DNA of 17,212 nucleotides, from positions 1 to 17,212 of the forward strand of contig JBQTIB010000201.1 of NCBI GenBank assembly GCA_052389435.1, read 5' to 3'. The DNA is from JBQTKD01 sp052389435. GTDB lineage: Bacteria > Actinomycetota > Actinomycetes > Sporichthyales > Sporichthyaceae. Below, piece after piece: positions 1-9,577 of this stretch (position 1 is its first letter; each line of letters begins with the position of its first letter). A program made the translations under genes and the position numbers. The notes below the pieces were generated by a model. It did not search any database. It had not been told where the DNA came from and worked only from the letters and a program-made list of their open reading frames with translations.

Positions 1-47
1 GTGGTGGGACTCGCCATTTTCCCCCCGGGTGGGGGTCGGGTGTGGCC

Positions 48-63
48 GGGCTGAGTACAGCCC
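48..63 (-). terminator. candidate hairpin terminator after acnA
   Basis: A perfect 6-bp inverted repeat, GGGCTG and CAGCCC around a 4-base loop, begins 27 bases beyond the acnA stop codon. No T-run follows it on the acnA strand, so it would be a tail-less hairpin, which is common in high-GC actinobacteria. The flanking 1-47 and 64-89 hold C- and G-rich tracts, including nine C in a row at 67-75, and no gene. The hairpin is short enough to be chance in this composition. Confidence 0.3.
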
Positions 64-89
64 CCGCCCCCCCCCGACACTAGTTCGGA

Positions 90-2882
<2,793 letters not shown>

Positions 2883-2962
2883 GGGCGTCGTCCCCTGCTC
2901 GTGCGCGGTGTGCGAGACCGCGAAACACATGTTGTTGGTTCGCTCGGCTTCGCCTCACGAAG

Positions 2963-2980
2963 TATCTTGACGTCAAGATA
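2963..2980. promoter_or_regulatory. perfect 18-bp palindrome in acnA-egtA spacer, likely operator
   Basis: TATCTTGACGTCAAGATA is its own reverse complement over all 18 bases. It is AT-rich against a very GC-rich background and lies 80 bases upstream of the acnA start and 115 bases upstream of the egtA start. A TTGACG hexamer inside it could serve as a -35 box on either strand, so a bound dimer would occlude a promoter. I cannot name the regulator with confidence. The half-site is not the AcnR motif I know from Corynebacterium. Whether it controls acnA, egtA or both cannot be read from the sequence; the closer, TCA-cycle gene is the better guess. Confidence 0.6.
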
Positions 2981-2991
2981 ATACCACTGCC

Positions 2992-3015
2992 CGTGCCGCC
3001 GGCTTCACCGGCACG
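2992..3015 (+). other. inverted repeat in the egtA leader region
   Basis: CGTGCCG and CGGCACG flank a 10-base loop. Alternatively GCCGG and CCGGC pair around CTTCA at 2998-3012. It lies between the 18-bp palindrome and egtA. A TANNNT-type -10 candidate (TAGGGT, about 3054-3059) lies downstream with no convincing -35, so the hairpin may be untranscribed DNA, an operator or part of a leader. Weak evidence. Confidence 0.25.
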
Positions 3016-3095
3016 TAAGACCTCGCACCCAGCATTCTTCCGGTTCCCCCACATAGGGTCGATTGCCCAGTCGTCGGTCAGGGAAGGGAGCACGC

Positions 3096-4370
3096 GTGGA
3101 CAGCCAGCATCGAGCCCGGTTCACCGAGCTCGCCGCCGAGGCGTACGTGGCCGGAGTCTGCTTCAAGACCGGCCCGCCGCGGGCGGTGGGCATCGAACTC
3201 GAATGGGTCCTGCACCACAGGGAGGACCCCACCCGCCCGCTGAGCGCGCAGGATCTGACCCTCGCCTCCGCCGCGGCGGCCGATCTGCAGCACAGCCGCC
3301 TGACCGTGGAACCCGGCGGGCAGGTCGAACTCTCCAGCGTTCCACTTCCGGATGCGGCCACCTGCGCCGCCGCGATGCGCTCCGACGCCGCGGCCCTCCG
3401 GGCGGCCCTCGCCTCCTGCGACCTCGTCCTGGCCGGGACCGGGGTGGATCTGCACCGGCCGCCGCGGCGCCTTCTCGACTCCCCGCGCTACGCCGCGATG
3501 CAGGCCTACTTCGACGCCTCCGGCCCGGCGGGTCGCACGATGATGTGCAGCACCGCTGCCATCCAGATCAACGTCGACGCCGGTCCCGAGCAGCCCACGC
3601 CGGGCGTCGTCGACCTGCGCACCCGCTGGGCACTGCTGCACGAGATGGCCCCCGTCCTGGTCGCCGCGTTCGGCAACTCTCCCGTCGCCGCCGGTCGGCC
3701 CACGGGGCTGCGTTCGAGCCGGCACGCCGTCTGGTCGGCGATCGACCCGGCTCGCACCCGCTCCGCCTACCGCCCCGGCGAGGATCCACGCTCGAGTTGG
3801 GCGCGGTACGCCCTCGACGCTCCGGTGCTGTGCGTGCCCGGCCCCGGACCGGACTGGTCGGTTGCCGCGGGCGTCCCGTTCCGCGAGTGGGTCCGGTCCG
3901 GCGCGTTCGGACCCGTCGGCCCCGAGCAGACCGACTACCACCTGACCACCCTGTTCCCGCCCGTGCGCCCGCGCGGGCACCTGGAACTGCGGACGATCGA
4001 CGCGCAGCGCTGCGACGACGACTGGACCGCCGCCTTCGCGCTCGTGTGCGCGCTGGTCGAAGACCCGGTCGCCGCCGACGCCGCGCGAGCGGCCCTATGC
4101 GCAGTGGCCGCCGACCCCGCGGCCGGTGCCCGGGCGGCCCGGGACGGCCTGACGGACCCGCAGGTGGCCGCCGCCGCCCGCGCGTGCTTCGACGCCGCGC
4201 ACGCGGCGTTGCACCGGGCGGGAAGCACCGGTCTCGCGACGGTGTTGTCGCGCTTCGTGGCGCGCTACCTCGATCGCGGTCGATCCCCCGCCGACGACAC
4301 CCTCGCCGAGTTCCTCGGCACCGCCCCGTCCGGATCGAGCGAGGAGGCTGCGTGCCCAGCCGCGGTGTAG
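3096..4370 (+). CDS. egtA: glutamate-cysteine ligase of ergothioneine biosynthesis
   Basis: EgtA makes gamma-glutamylcysteine from glutamate, cysteine and ATP, the thiol donor used by EgtB. The 424 residues are close to mycobacterial EgtA. Family signatures are the N-terminal GIELEWVLHH segment, the central QINVDAG and LRTRWALLHEMAPVL stretches, and HLELRTIDAQ. The C-terminal third is Ala-rich. The start chosen is GTG 3096, which has GGAAGGGAG 6 bases upstream. A TTG at 3063 is in frame but would place that ribosome site inside the gene. It is first in an operon with egtB, overlapping it by 19 bases, and divergent from acnA. The identification rests on the family segments plus the fixed egtABCD gene order. 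Confidence 0.93.
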   Translation: MDSQHRARFTELAAEAYVAGVCFKTGPPRAVGIELEWVLHHREDPTRPLSAQDLTLASAAAADLQHSRLTVEPGGQVELSSVPLPDAATCAAAMRSDAAALRAALASCDLVLAGTGVDLHRPPRRLLDSPRYAAMQAYFDASGPAGRTMMCSTAAIQINVDAGPEQPTPGVVDLRTRWALLHEMAPVLVAAFGNSPVAAGRPTGLRSSRHAVWSAIDPARTRSAYRPGEDPRSSWARYALDAPVLCVPGPGPDWSVAAGVPFREWVRSGAFGPVGPEQTDYHLTTLFPPVRPRGHLELRTIDAQRCDDDWTAAFALVCALVEDPVAADAARAALCAVAADPAAGARAARDGLTDPQVAAAARACFDAAHAALHRAGSTGLATVLSRFVARYLDRGRSPADDTLAEFLGTAPSGSSEEAACPAAV

Positions 4371-5683
4371 ACGTCGACCGGGTGCGGCGCGAACTGGCGG
4401 CGGACCTGGACCGGGCCCGCTCGCGCACGGACGCGCTCACCTCGGTGCTCGAGGAACCCGAACTGACCCGCCAGCACTCCCCGTTGATGTCACCGCTGGT
4501 CTGGGACCTCGCGCACATCGGCAACCAGGAGGAGCTCTGGCTGCTTCGGCGGATCGCCGAGCGGCCGGGGATGCTCCCGGACGGGATCGACGACCTCTAC
4601 GACGCGTTCCGGCACGCCAGGAGCGACCGGCCGAGCCTGCCGCTGCTCGACGCCGCAGGCTCCCGCCGGTACGTCCAGCAGGTGCGGGACCGAGTGCTCG
4701 ACCTGCTGGCTACGGTGCCGGTCGAATCGCACGACCCGCTGCTGCACCAGGGCTTCGCGTTCGCGATGATCGCCCAGCACGAGCAGCAGCACGTCGAGAC
4801 CATGTACGCCACGCACCAACTGCGCGCCGGGGACCCGGTACTCACCGCTCCTGCGGCGCCGGGCGCCGCGGTACGGGACCTGGCCGCCGAGGTGCTGGTT
4901 CCCGGCGGGGAGTTCGAGATGGGCACCGACCTCGATCCGTGGTCCCTGGACAACGAACGCCCGGCGCATCGCGTGTTCGTCCCCGCCTTCGCCGTCGACA
5001 CCGTCCCGGTGACCAACGGCGCGTACGCGGAGTTTGTAGCCGCCGGCGGTTATCGGGATCCGCACTGGTGGACCGCCGAGGGCTGGGCACACGTACGGGA
5101 AGAGGAACTGACGGCTCCTCAGTTTTGGGCACCGGAGGGCGAGTGGTTCACGGTGCGGCGCTTCGGCGTCACTGTGGCACTGCCGCCGGAGCAACCCGTG
5201 CAGCACGTCTGCTGGTACGAGGCGGACGCCTACGCACGCTGGCGCGGCCGGCGCCTGCCCACCGAGGTCGAGTGGGAGAAGGCCGCCCGCCACGACCCGG
5301 CCACCGGCCGGTCCCGTCGCTACCCGTGGGGAGATCAGACCCCGACGGCGGCACACGCCAACCTCGAGGGCCGCCACCTCGGGCCCGCGGCCGTCGGCGC
5401 CTACCCGGCCGGTGCCTCCGCGTACGGAGTGCACCAGATGATCGGCGACGTCTGGGAGTGGACCTCCTCGGACTTCGCCGGGTATCCGGGCTTTGCCGCG
5501 TTCCCCTACCGGGAGTACTCCGAGGTGTTCTTCGGTCCCGAGTACAAGGTGCTGCGCGGCGGTTCGTGGGCCGTGGACCCGGTCGCCTGCCGGGGCACCT
5601 TCCGCAACTGGGACTACCCGATCCGCCGGCAGATCTTCGCCGGCTTCCGGACCGCACGAGACGTCCGGGAGGACGAAATCTGA
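4352..5683 (+). CDS. egtB: ergothioneine sulfoxide synthase (hercynine oxygenase)
   Basis: EgtB is a non-heme iron oxygenase that joins gamma-glutamylcysteine to hercynine with O2, giving gamma-glutamyl-hercynylcysteine sulfoxide. The 443 residues show an N-terminal DinB-like helical domain and a C-terminal formylglycine-generating-enzyme-like domain (about residues 175-443, from VLVPGGEFEMG to FAGFRTARD). The three iron ligands can be placed: His55 in WDLAHIGNQEE, and His143 and His147 in HEQQHVE. The C-terminal domain keeps GDVWEWTSSDF and LRGGSWAV. Start GTG 4352 is preceded by GAGGAGG at about 5 bases and overlaps the end of egtA by 19 bases, implying translational coupling. The much longer open frame upstream is a shadow over egtA. 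Confidence 0.96.
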   Translation: MPSRGVDVDRVRRELAADLDRARSRTDALTSVLEEPELTRQHSPLMSPLVWDLAHIGNQEELWLLRRIAERPGMLPDGIDDLYDAFRHARSDRPSLPLLDAAGSRRYVQQVRDRVLDLLATVPVESHDPLLHQGFAFAMIAQHEQQHVETMYATHQLRAGDPVLTAPAAPGAAVRDLAAEVLVPGGEFEMGTDLDPWSLDNERPAHRVFVPAFAVDTVPVTNGAYAEFVAAGGYRDPHWWTAEGWAHVREEELTAPQFWAPEGEWFTVRRFGVTVALPPEQPVQHVCWYEADAYARWRGRRLPTEVEWEKAARHDPATGRSRRYPWGDQTPTAAHANLEGRHLGPAAVGAYPAGASAYGVHQMIGDVWEWTSSDFAGYPGFAAFPYREYSEVFFGPEYKVLRGGSWAVDPVACRGTFRNWDYPIRRQIFAGFRTARDVREDEI

Positions 5684-6513
5684 TGTGTCGTCACTTCGCC
5701 TACCTGGGGCCCGCGGTGCCGCTCGAGCACCTGGTGATCTCCCCGCCGTTTGGGCTGATGCGCCAGGCCTGGGCGCCGCGCCGCCAGCAGTTCGGCAACG
5801 TCAACGTCGACGGATTCGGCGTCGGCTGGTATCCCGCCGGCGAGGGCCGCAGCCGGCCAAACGCCGAAGGTGATGATCGGCCCGTCCGGTACCGGCGCAC
5901 GATGCCGATCTGGTCGGATGCGAACCTGCCCGACCTGCTGCGCCCGGTCCGCACGGGCGCTGCGCTGGGCGCGGTGCGCTCGGCCACGGTAGGCAACGCC
6001 GTCGTCGAGACCGCGACGGCGCCGTTCGCCTCCGGCCGGTGGCTGTTCAGCCACAACGGGATTCTGCCTGGCTGGCCGGACACGGCGGCCGACCTCGCCG
6101 CCGCGGTCGGCTGGGCCCGGCTCGCCGCGACGCAGACGCTGATCGACTCGACGCTGCTCTGGGCGTTGGTCCTTGCTCGTCTGGAGGCGGGCGAGGACGC
6201 CGTGGCCGCCGTGGCCGAGGTGACCCTCGCCGCTCGGCGCATCCCCGACGCCCGCGTCAATCTGCTGCTGCACGACGGCGAGCGGATCGTCGCGACCGCC
6301 GCCGGAGATTCGCTGTGCTACCTGCGCGGCGAGCACCCCGACCCCGAGGGTCGTCCGGCGCCCGCCGTCATCGTCGCCTCCGAACCGTTCGACGACACCG
6401 ACGGGTGGGTAGAGGTCCCGCCCGACCACCTGCTGGTGGCGACCGCCGATGCGGTCGAGTTTCGCCCGCTGTCTTCTGTACCGCTGTCCCCTGCACTCGT
6501 GGAGACCCCGTGA
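5683..6513 (+). CDS. egtC: gamma-glutamyl-hercynylcysteine sulfoxide amidohydrolase
   Basis: EgtC removes the gamma-glutamyl group from the EgtB product. It is a class II glutamine-amidotransferase-like Ntn hydrolase. The N-terminus MCRHFAYLG exposes Cys2 as nucleophile after Met removal, the family hallmark. Further conserved parts are NVNVDGFGVGWY, the MPIWSDANLPDLL segment and the WLFSHNGILPGW loop. At 276 residues it is somewhat longer than mycobacterial EgtC, mainly from loops. The ATG shares its first base with the egtB stop codon (TGATG), so the start is well fixed and translation is probably coupled. Confidence 0.95.
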   Translation: MCRHFAYLGPAVPLEHLVISPPFGLMRQAWAPRRQQFGNVNVDGFGVGWYPAGEGRSRPNAEGDDRPVRYRRTMPIWSDANLPDLLRPVRTGAALGAVRSATVGNAVVETATAPFASGRWLFSHNGILPGWPDTAADLAAAVGWARLAATQTLIDSTLLWALVLARLEAGEDAVAAVAEVTLAARRIPDARVNLLLHDGERIVATAAGDSLCYLRGEHPDPEGRPAPAVIVASEPFDDTDGWVEVPPDHLLVATADAVEFRPLSSVPLSPALVETP

Positions 6514-7517
6514 CCCGCCGCACCGATCTCGACACCGGCTCTCGACTGCACCTCGAGGTTCACCTGCCTCCCGACTTCGCCGAGGCCGCACTGCGCGCCG
6601 ACGTCCTCGGGGGCCTCGGCTCGCGGCCGCTGACCCTGCCGCCGAAGTGGTTCTACGACAAGGTCGGCTCGGACCTGTTCACCGAGATCACCCGCCTGCC
6701 CGAGTACTACCCGACCCGCGCCGAGCGGGAGATCCTCGCCCGCGAGGCCGATCGCATCGCCGCGGCGAGCGGCGCCTCGACGGTCGTCGAACTCGGCTCG
6801 GGATCCTCGGAGAAGACCCGGCTGCTGCTCGACGCGCTGGACCGGGCCGGAACGCTGCGGCACTACGTCTGCCTCGACGTCAGCGGCGACGCCCTGACCG
6901 AGGCCGCGTCGGGCCTGCTGAACGACTACCCGCACCTGACCGTGCACGGCCTCGTCGCCGACTTCGAGCACCAGCTCGACCTGTTGCCGCCGGCCCACGG
7001 CAAGCGTCTCGTGGTCTTCCTCGGCGGCACGATCGGCAACTTCGAGCCGCAGGCGCGGGCACGGTTCCTGGCCGGCGTCGCCGCCCGGCTGCACCCCGGG
7101 GACCACCTGCTGCTCGGGACGGACCTGGTGAAGTCCCCCGCGGTGCTCGTGCCCGCCTACGACGACGCCGCCGGCGTCACCGCGAAGTTCAACAGGAACG
7201 TGCTCTCGGTGATCAACCGCGAGCTCGACGCGGACTTCGCCGTCGACGCCTTCGACCACGTCGCGCTCTGGAACGCCGAGTGCGAGTGGATCGAAATGCG
7301 CCTGCGCGCCAACGGCCCGCAGCGCGTGCAGATCCGGGCGCTCGACCTCGTCGTCGAGATCGCCGACGGCGAGGAGATCCACACCGAGATCTCCGCCAAG
7401 TTCCGGCCCGAGGGCGTACGGGGCGAACTAGCCGCCGCGGGCCTGAACCTGCGCCGCCTCTGGACCGATTCCCAGGGCCGGTTCGGCCTGTCGCTGTCGG
7501 GCCCGGACCGCGAGTAG
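6510..7517 (+). CDS. egtD: L-histidine N-alpha-methyltransferase
   Basis: EgtD trimethylates the alpha-amino group of histidine with three S-adenosylmethionine to form hercynine, the substrate of EgtB. The 335 residues carry the N-terminal family block PPKWFYDKVGSDLFTEIT and LPEYYPTR, in which a tyrosine of the LPEYYP segment helps bind histidine. The SAM loop is VELGSGSSEKT (residues 93-103) and a second motif is FLGGTIGNF. Start GTG 6510 overlaps the egtC stop by four bases (GTGA), with GGAG just upstream. It is the last egt gene here. The expected next gene, egtE, is replaced by a convergent transpeptidase gene whose stop lies 26 bases beyond the egtD stop. Confidence 0.96.
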   Translation: MTRRTDLDTGSRLHLEVHLPPDFAEAALRADVLGGLGSRPLTLPPKWFYDKVGSDLFTEITRLPEYYPTRAEREILAREADRIAAASGASTVVELGSGSSEKTRLLLDALDRAGTLRHYVCLDVSGDALTEAASGLLNDYPHLTVHGLVADFEHQLDLLPPAHGKRLVVFLGGTIGNFEPQARARFLAGVAARLHPGDHLLLGTDLVKSPAVLVPAYDDAAGVTAKFNRNVLSVINRELDADFAVDAFDHVALWNAECEWIEMRLRANGPQRVQIRALDLVVEIADGEEIHTEISAKFRPEGVRGELAAAGLNLRRLWTDSQGRFGLSLSGPDRE

Positions 7518-7543
7518 ACGCCGCGCTCGCCCCACGGAGCGGT

Positions 7544-8014
7544 CTACCGGTGCACGTAGACCCTGTCGCCCTCGCGGACCATGTTGAACAGCGCGCGGAT
7601 GCCCGCGAGGTCGCGGACGTTGACGCAGCCGTGGGAGTTCTCCCGGTACCCGACGCGCTTGAAGTTGTCCGAGTAGTGGATGGCCTGTCCGCCGCTGAAG
7701 AACATGGCGTAGGGCATGTCCGAGTCGTACAGCTTCGAATAGTGGTGGCGACTCTTCCACTGCACCTTGAACAGGCCCTCGCGGGTCTCGAGGTTGCGCA
7801 CCTTCGAGCCGAACCGGGCGTCCATCGTGATCCAGCTTTCGCCGTCGACGACGAAGGACAGCTGCCGGGTCGACTTGTTGACGCAGATGACGCGTCCCTC
7901 GTTGCAGACGGAGGGACGCGCCGCCTCGGCCGCCGGGGCCATGAAGATCCCGGCCATCAGCGTCGTGGCCGAGACGAGCCCGACGAGGCTCTTCTTCCTA
8001 CGGATCGACTTCAA
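7544..8014 (-). CDS. secreted short L,D-transpeptidase (YkuD domain), copy 1
   Basis: The YkuD family makes 3-3 peptidoglycan cross-links or attaches proteins to peptidoglycan outside the membrane. The 156-residue product has a basic N-terminus, a hydrophobic core and a signal peptidase site near AEA (about residue 31). The catalytic domain follows almost at once, with no immunoglobulin-like domains as in LdtMt2-type enzymes. The active-site signature SHGCVNVR gives Cys130 as nucleophile, and IHYSDNF upstream supplies the conserved histidine. Start TTG 8014 has AGGAG about 8 bases upstream; the open frame continues further but only as a shadow over copy 2. It lies 23 bases after copy 2 on the same strand, so the two are probably co-transcribed. 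Confidence 0.88.
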   Translation of the reverse strand: MKSIRRKKSLVGLVSATTLMAGIFMAPAAEAARPSVCNEGRVICVNKSTRQLSFVVDGESWITMDARFGSKVRNLETREGLFKVQWKSRHHYSKLYDSDMPYAMFFSGGQAIHYSDNFKRVGYRENSHGCVNVRDLAGIRALFNMVREGDRVYVHR

Positions 8015-8037
8015 CGAATTTCTCCTGGCCCGCGTTC

Positions 8038-8511
8038 TCAGCCGTTGTGGACGTACACGCGGTCCCCGGTGCGGACCATCTCGAACAGGCGCTGCGCACC
8101 GGAGTAGCTGCGCAGGTTCACGCACCCGTGGGAACGCTCGCGGTACCCGACGCGCGCGAAGTTCGCCGAGTAGTGGATCGCCTGCCCACCGCTGAAGAAC
8201 AGCGAGAAGGGCATGTCCTGGCCGTAGATGCTCGAGACGTGCCAGCGGTTCTTCCAGTACACGCGGTGCATTCCGTTGCGGGTCTGCAGGTTGCGCAGGG
8301 TCGAGCCGTACCGCGCGTCGAGCACCAGCTTGGTCTGGCCGTTCACGACGAAGGCGATCTGACGGGTCGCCTTGTTCGCACAGATCACGCGTCCGTAGTT
8401 GCACACCGACGGTCGAGCCTCCGCCGCGGGCGCGACGAAGATCCCCGCGGCCAGCAGCGAACCGGATGCGATGCCGACTTTGAGAGTCGCCTTCTTGCGG
8501 GTTGTCGCCAC
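8038..8511 (-). CDS. secreted short L,D-transpeptidase (YkuD domain), copy 2
   Basis: This is a paralogue of the next gene downstream, alike along its whole length. Both have PSVCN after the signal peptide, the MPxxxFFSGGQAIHYS block, SHGCVN with Cys130, and the RVYVH ending. The 157-residue product has a signal peptide cleaved near AEA (about residue 32) and a bare YkuD domain. Start GTG 8511 is chosen for AAGGAGG a few bases upstream; longer in-frame starts would destroy the signal peptide. It is the first gene of a two-gene leftward operon, and its promoter should lie in 8512-8700. The two cysteines in VCNYGRVIC recur in both copies and may form a disulfide. Confidence 0.88.
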   Translation of the reverse strand: MATTRKKATLKVGIASGSLLAAGIFVAPAAEARPSVCNYGRVICANKATRQIAFVVNGQTKLVLDARYGSTLRNLQTRNGMHRVYWKNRWHVSSIYGQDMPFSLFFSGGQAIHYSANFARVGYRERSHGCVNLRSYSGAQRLFEMVRTGDRVYVHNG

Positions 8512-8844
8512 AACCCCTCCTTGCCTGACTTGGGACCCGAGATGCCCGGGTACGTCCGCCCCCGCTTCATGAAAGCCGCAATGTCTTAGTTGCGCCAGAG
8601 CGAGTACGTACGGGTGCTCGTGTCCGGTTCGGGTGGATCTTCGTCGATCCCCTGTGCGGTGGTCGAGGGAGCATGCGGGACGTTTCTGCGCGATCGCTGG
8701 GAGAGCCTCACGGCGCTCCTGTGAGGCTTGACGAAGCCACATCCCCGTTACGCCCGCCCGGGCAAAGCGAGGGACTGTCCGGCGTTCACTCGACCCACCG
8801 GCGGTTGACTGCAGACCTTCTGCCGTGTGCGGCGCGTCGACGGT
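8512..8844. other. 333-bp intergenic region between L,D-transpeptidase and tetR
   Basis: No credible gene. It should hold the promoter of the transpeptidase pair. Visible pieces are the AAGGAGG ribosome site at the left edge, an 8-bp palindrome GTACGTAC at 8604-8611, and the perfect hairpin at 8704-8728. The 8-mer CGAGTACG at 8601-8608 recurs at 9529-9536, on the other side of tetR, and could be a shared half-site or chance. No clear -35/-10 pair was found. Short open frames here lack ribosome sites and family features. Confidence 0.5.
8704..8728 (-). terminator. hairpin, candidate tetR terminator
   Basis: AGCCTCAC and GTGAGGCT form a perfect 8-bp stem around a 9-base loop, 117 bases beyond the tetR stop. 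There is no T-run on the tetR strand, so it would be a tail-less terminator. A protein-binding inverted repeat is the alternative reading. Confidence 0.4.
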
Positions 8845-9492
8845 TCAAGTTCGATCCGGCTCGTCGCTCGAACGGGATTCGCCGATCACCAGGCGGTATC
8901 GGGGGCCACCGGGGCCGTCCTCACGGCGGATGTCGAAGCCGAAGGCCATGCGCATGAACTCGACGCAGCCTTCGACCAGCAGGGCCCGGTCGATCGGTGG
9001 CGGGCGTTCCTGCATGCCGGTCACCATCGTGATCCCCATGTGCGCCAACACGCGGCAACGATGCGGGTCGTCGACGAACAGGCCGATCCACTGCGTCGCC
9101 GCCGCTTCGCGCATCAGGTCTTGGCGCGCGACGAATTCCCCTACCGTCGGATTGCTGCGCGCCCAGGCACGGATCGCACCCTCGGTTTCGTGCGGAGCGT
9201 TCCAGTAGAAGCCCAGCAGCGCGTCGAACTGCCGGACCGGATCGCCGAGCGCCACGACCTCGGCGACGAGTTCCTCGAGACGTGCCGACCACGCCCGCAG
9301 GAGGGCGACGACGAACTCGTCGTAGTCCGCGAAGTGGTGGTAGAACGAGCCCTTCGTGACCCCCAGACGGGCGCACAGTGCGCCGACGGTCAGCGCCTCC
9401 GGCCCGTTCTCCCCGAGGATCCGAATGGCGGCGTTGAAGAACGCTTCGGGGCTCTGTCGATCCGCGAGCCTGCGCCCCTGACTCCCCGTCAC
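8845..9492 (-). CDS. TetR/AcrR-family transcriptional regulator
   Basis: A one-component repressor-type regulator of 215 residues, the usual size. The N-terminal DNA-binding domain covers about residues 15-60, with the helix-turn-helix LTVGALCARLGVTKGSFYHHF at 34-54, a textbook TetR segment. The C-terminal ligand-binding and dimer domain is not recognisable to a subfamily. It has a Trp-rich middle (RAWSARLEE, FYWNAPHE, RAWARSN), suggesting a hydrophobic ligand, but that is inference. Start GTG 9492 has GGGAG about 8 bases upstream. It is divergent from the lipoprotein pair, with 85 bases between starts that contain a candidate operator, so these lipoproteins are its likeliest target. Confidence 0.9.
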   Translation of the reverse strand: MTGSQGRRLADRQSPEAFFNAAIRILGENGPEALTVGALCARLGVTKGSFYHHFADYDEFVVALLRAWSARLEELVAEVVALGDPVRQFDALLGFYWNAPHETEGAIRAWARSNPTVGEFVARQDLMREAAATQWIGLFVDDPHRCRVLAHMGITMVTGMQERPPPIDRALLVEGCVEFMRMAFGFDIRREDGPGGPRYRLVIGESRSSDEPDRT

Positions 9493-9520
9493 TGATCCAC
9501 TCCCGTCCGTGGCACAAGTG

Positions 9521-9536
9521 CGTACCCTCGAGTACG
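9521..9536. promoter_or_regulatory. candidate TetR operator between tetR and lipoprotein genes
   Basis: CGTAC and GTACG flank a 6-base spacer, giving a 16-bp imperfect palindrome of a size normal for TetR dimers. It sits in the middle of the divergent promoter region. Its position fits autoregulation plus control of the lipoprotein genes. Support is positional only. Confidence 0.35.
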
Positions 9537-9577
9537 AAAGGTTGTCCGGCGGCTACCGGCGGCCCAAGACTCCACTC

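Noticed and set aside
21..35. CCCCC...GGGGG hairpin near the left edge as a terminator
   Set aside because: No T-run on the correct side for acnA, and the tract is a low-complexity C/G run.
7520..7543. Short inverted repeat between egtD and the transpeptidase gene as a bidirectional terminator
   Set aside because: Only five base pairs (CGCTC/GAGCG), with a mismatch beyond and no T-run.
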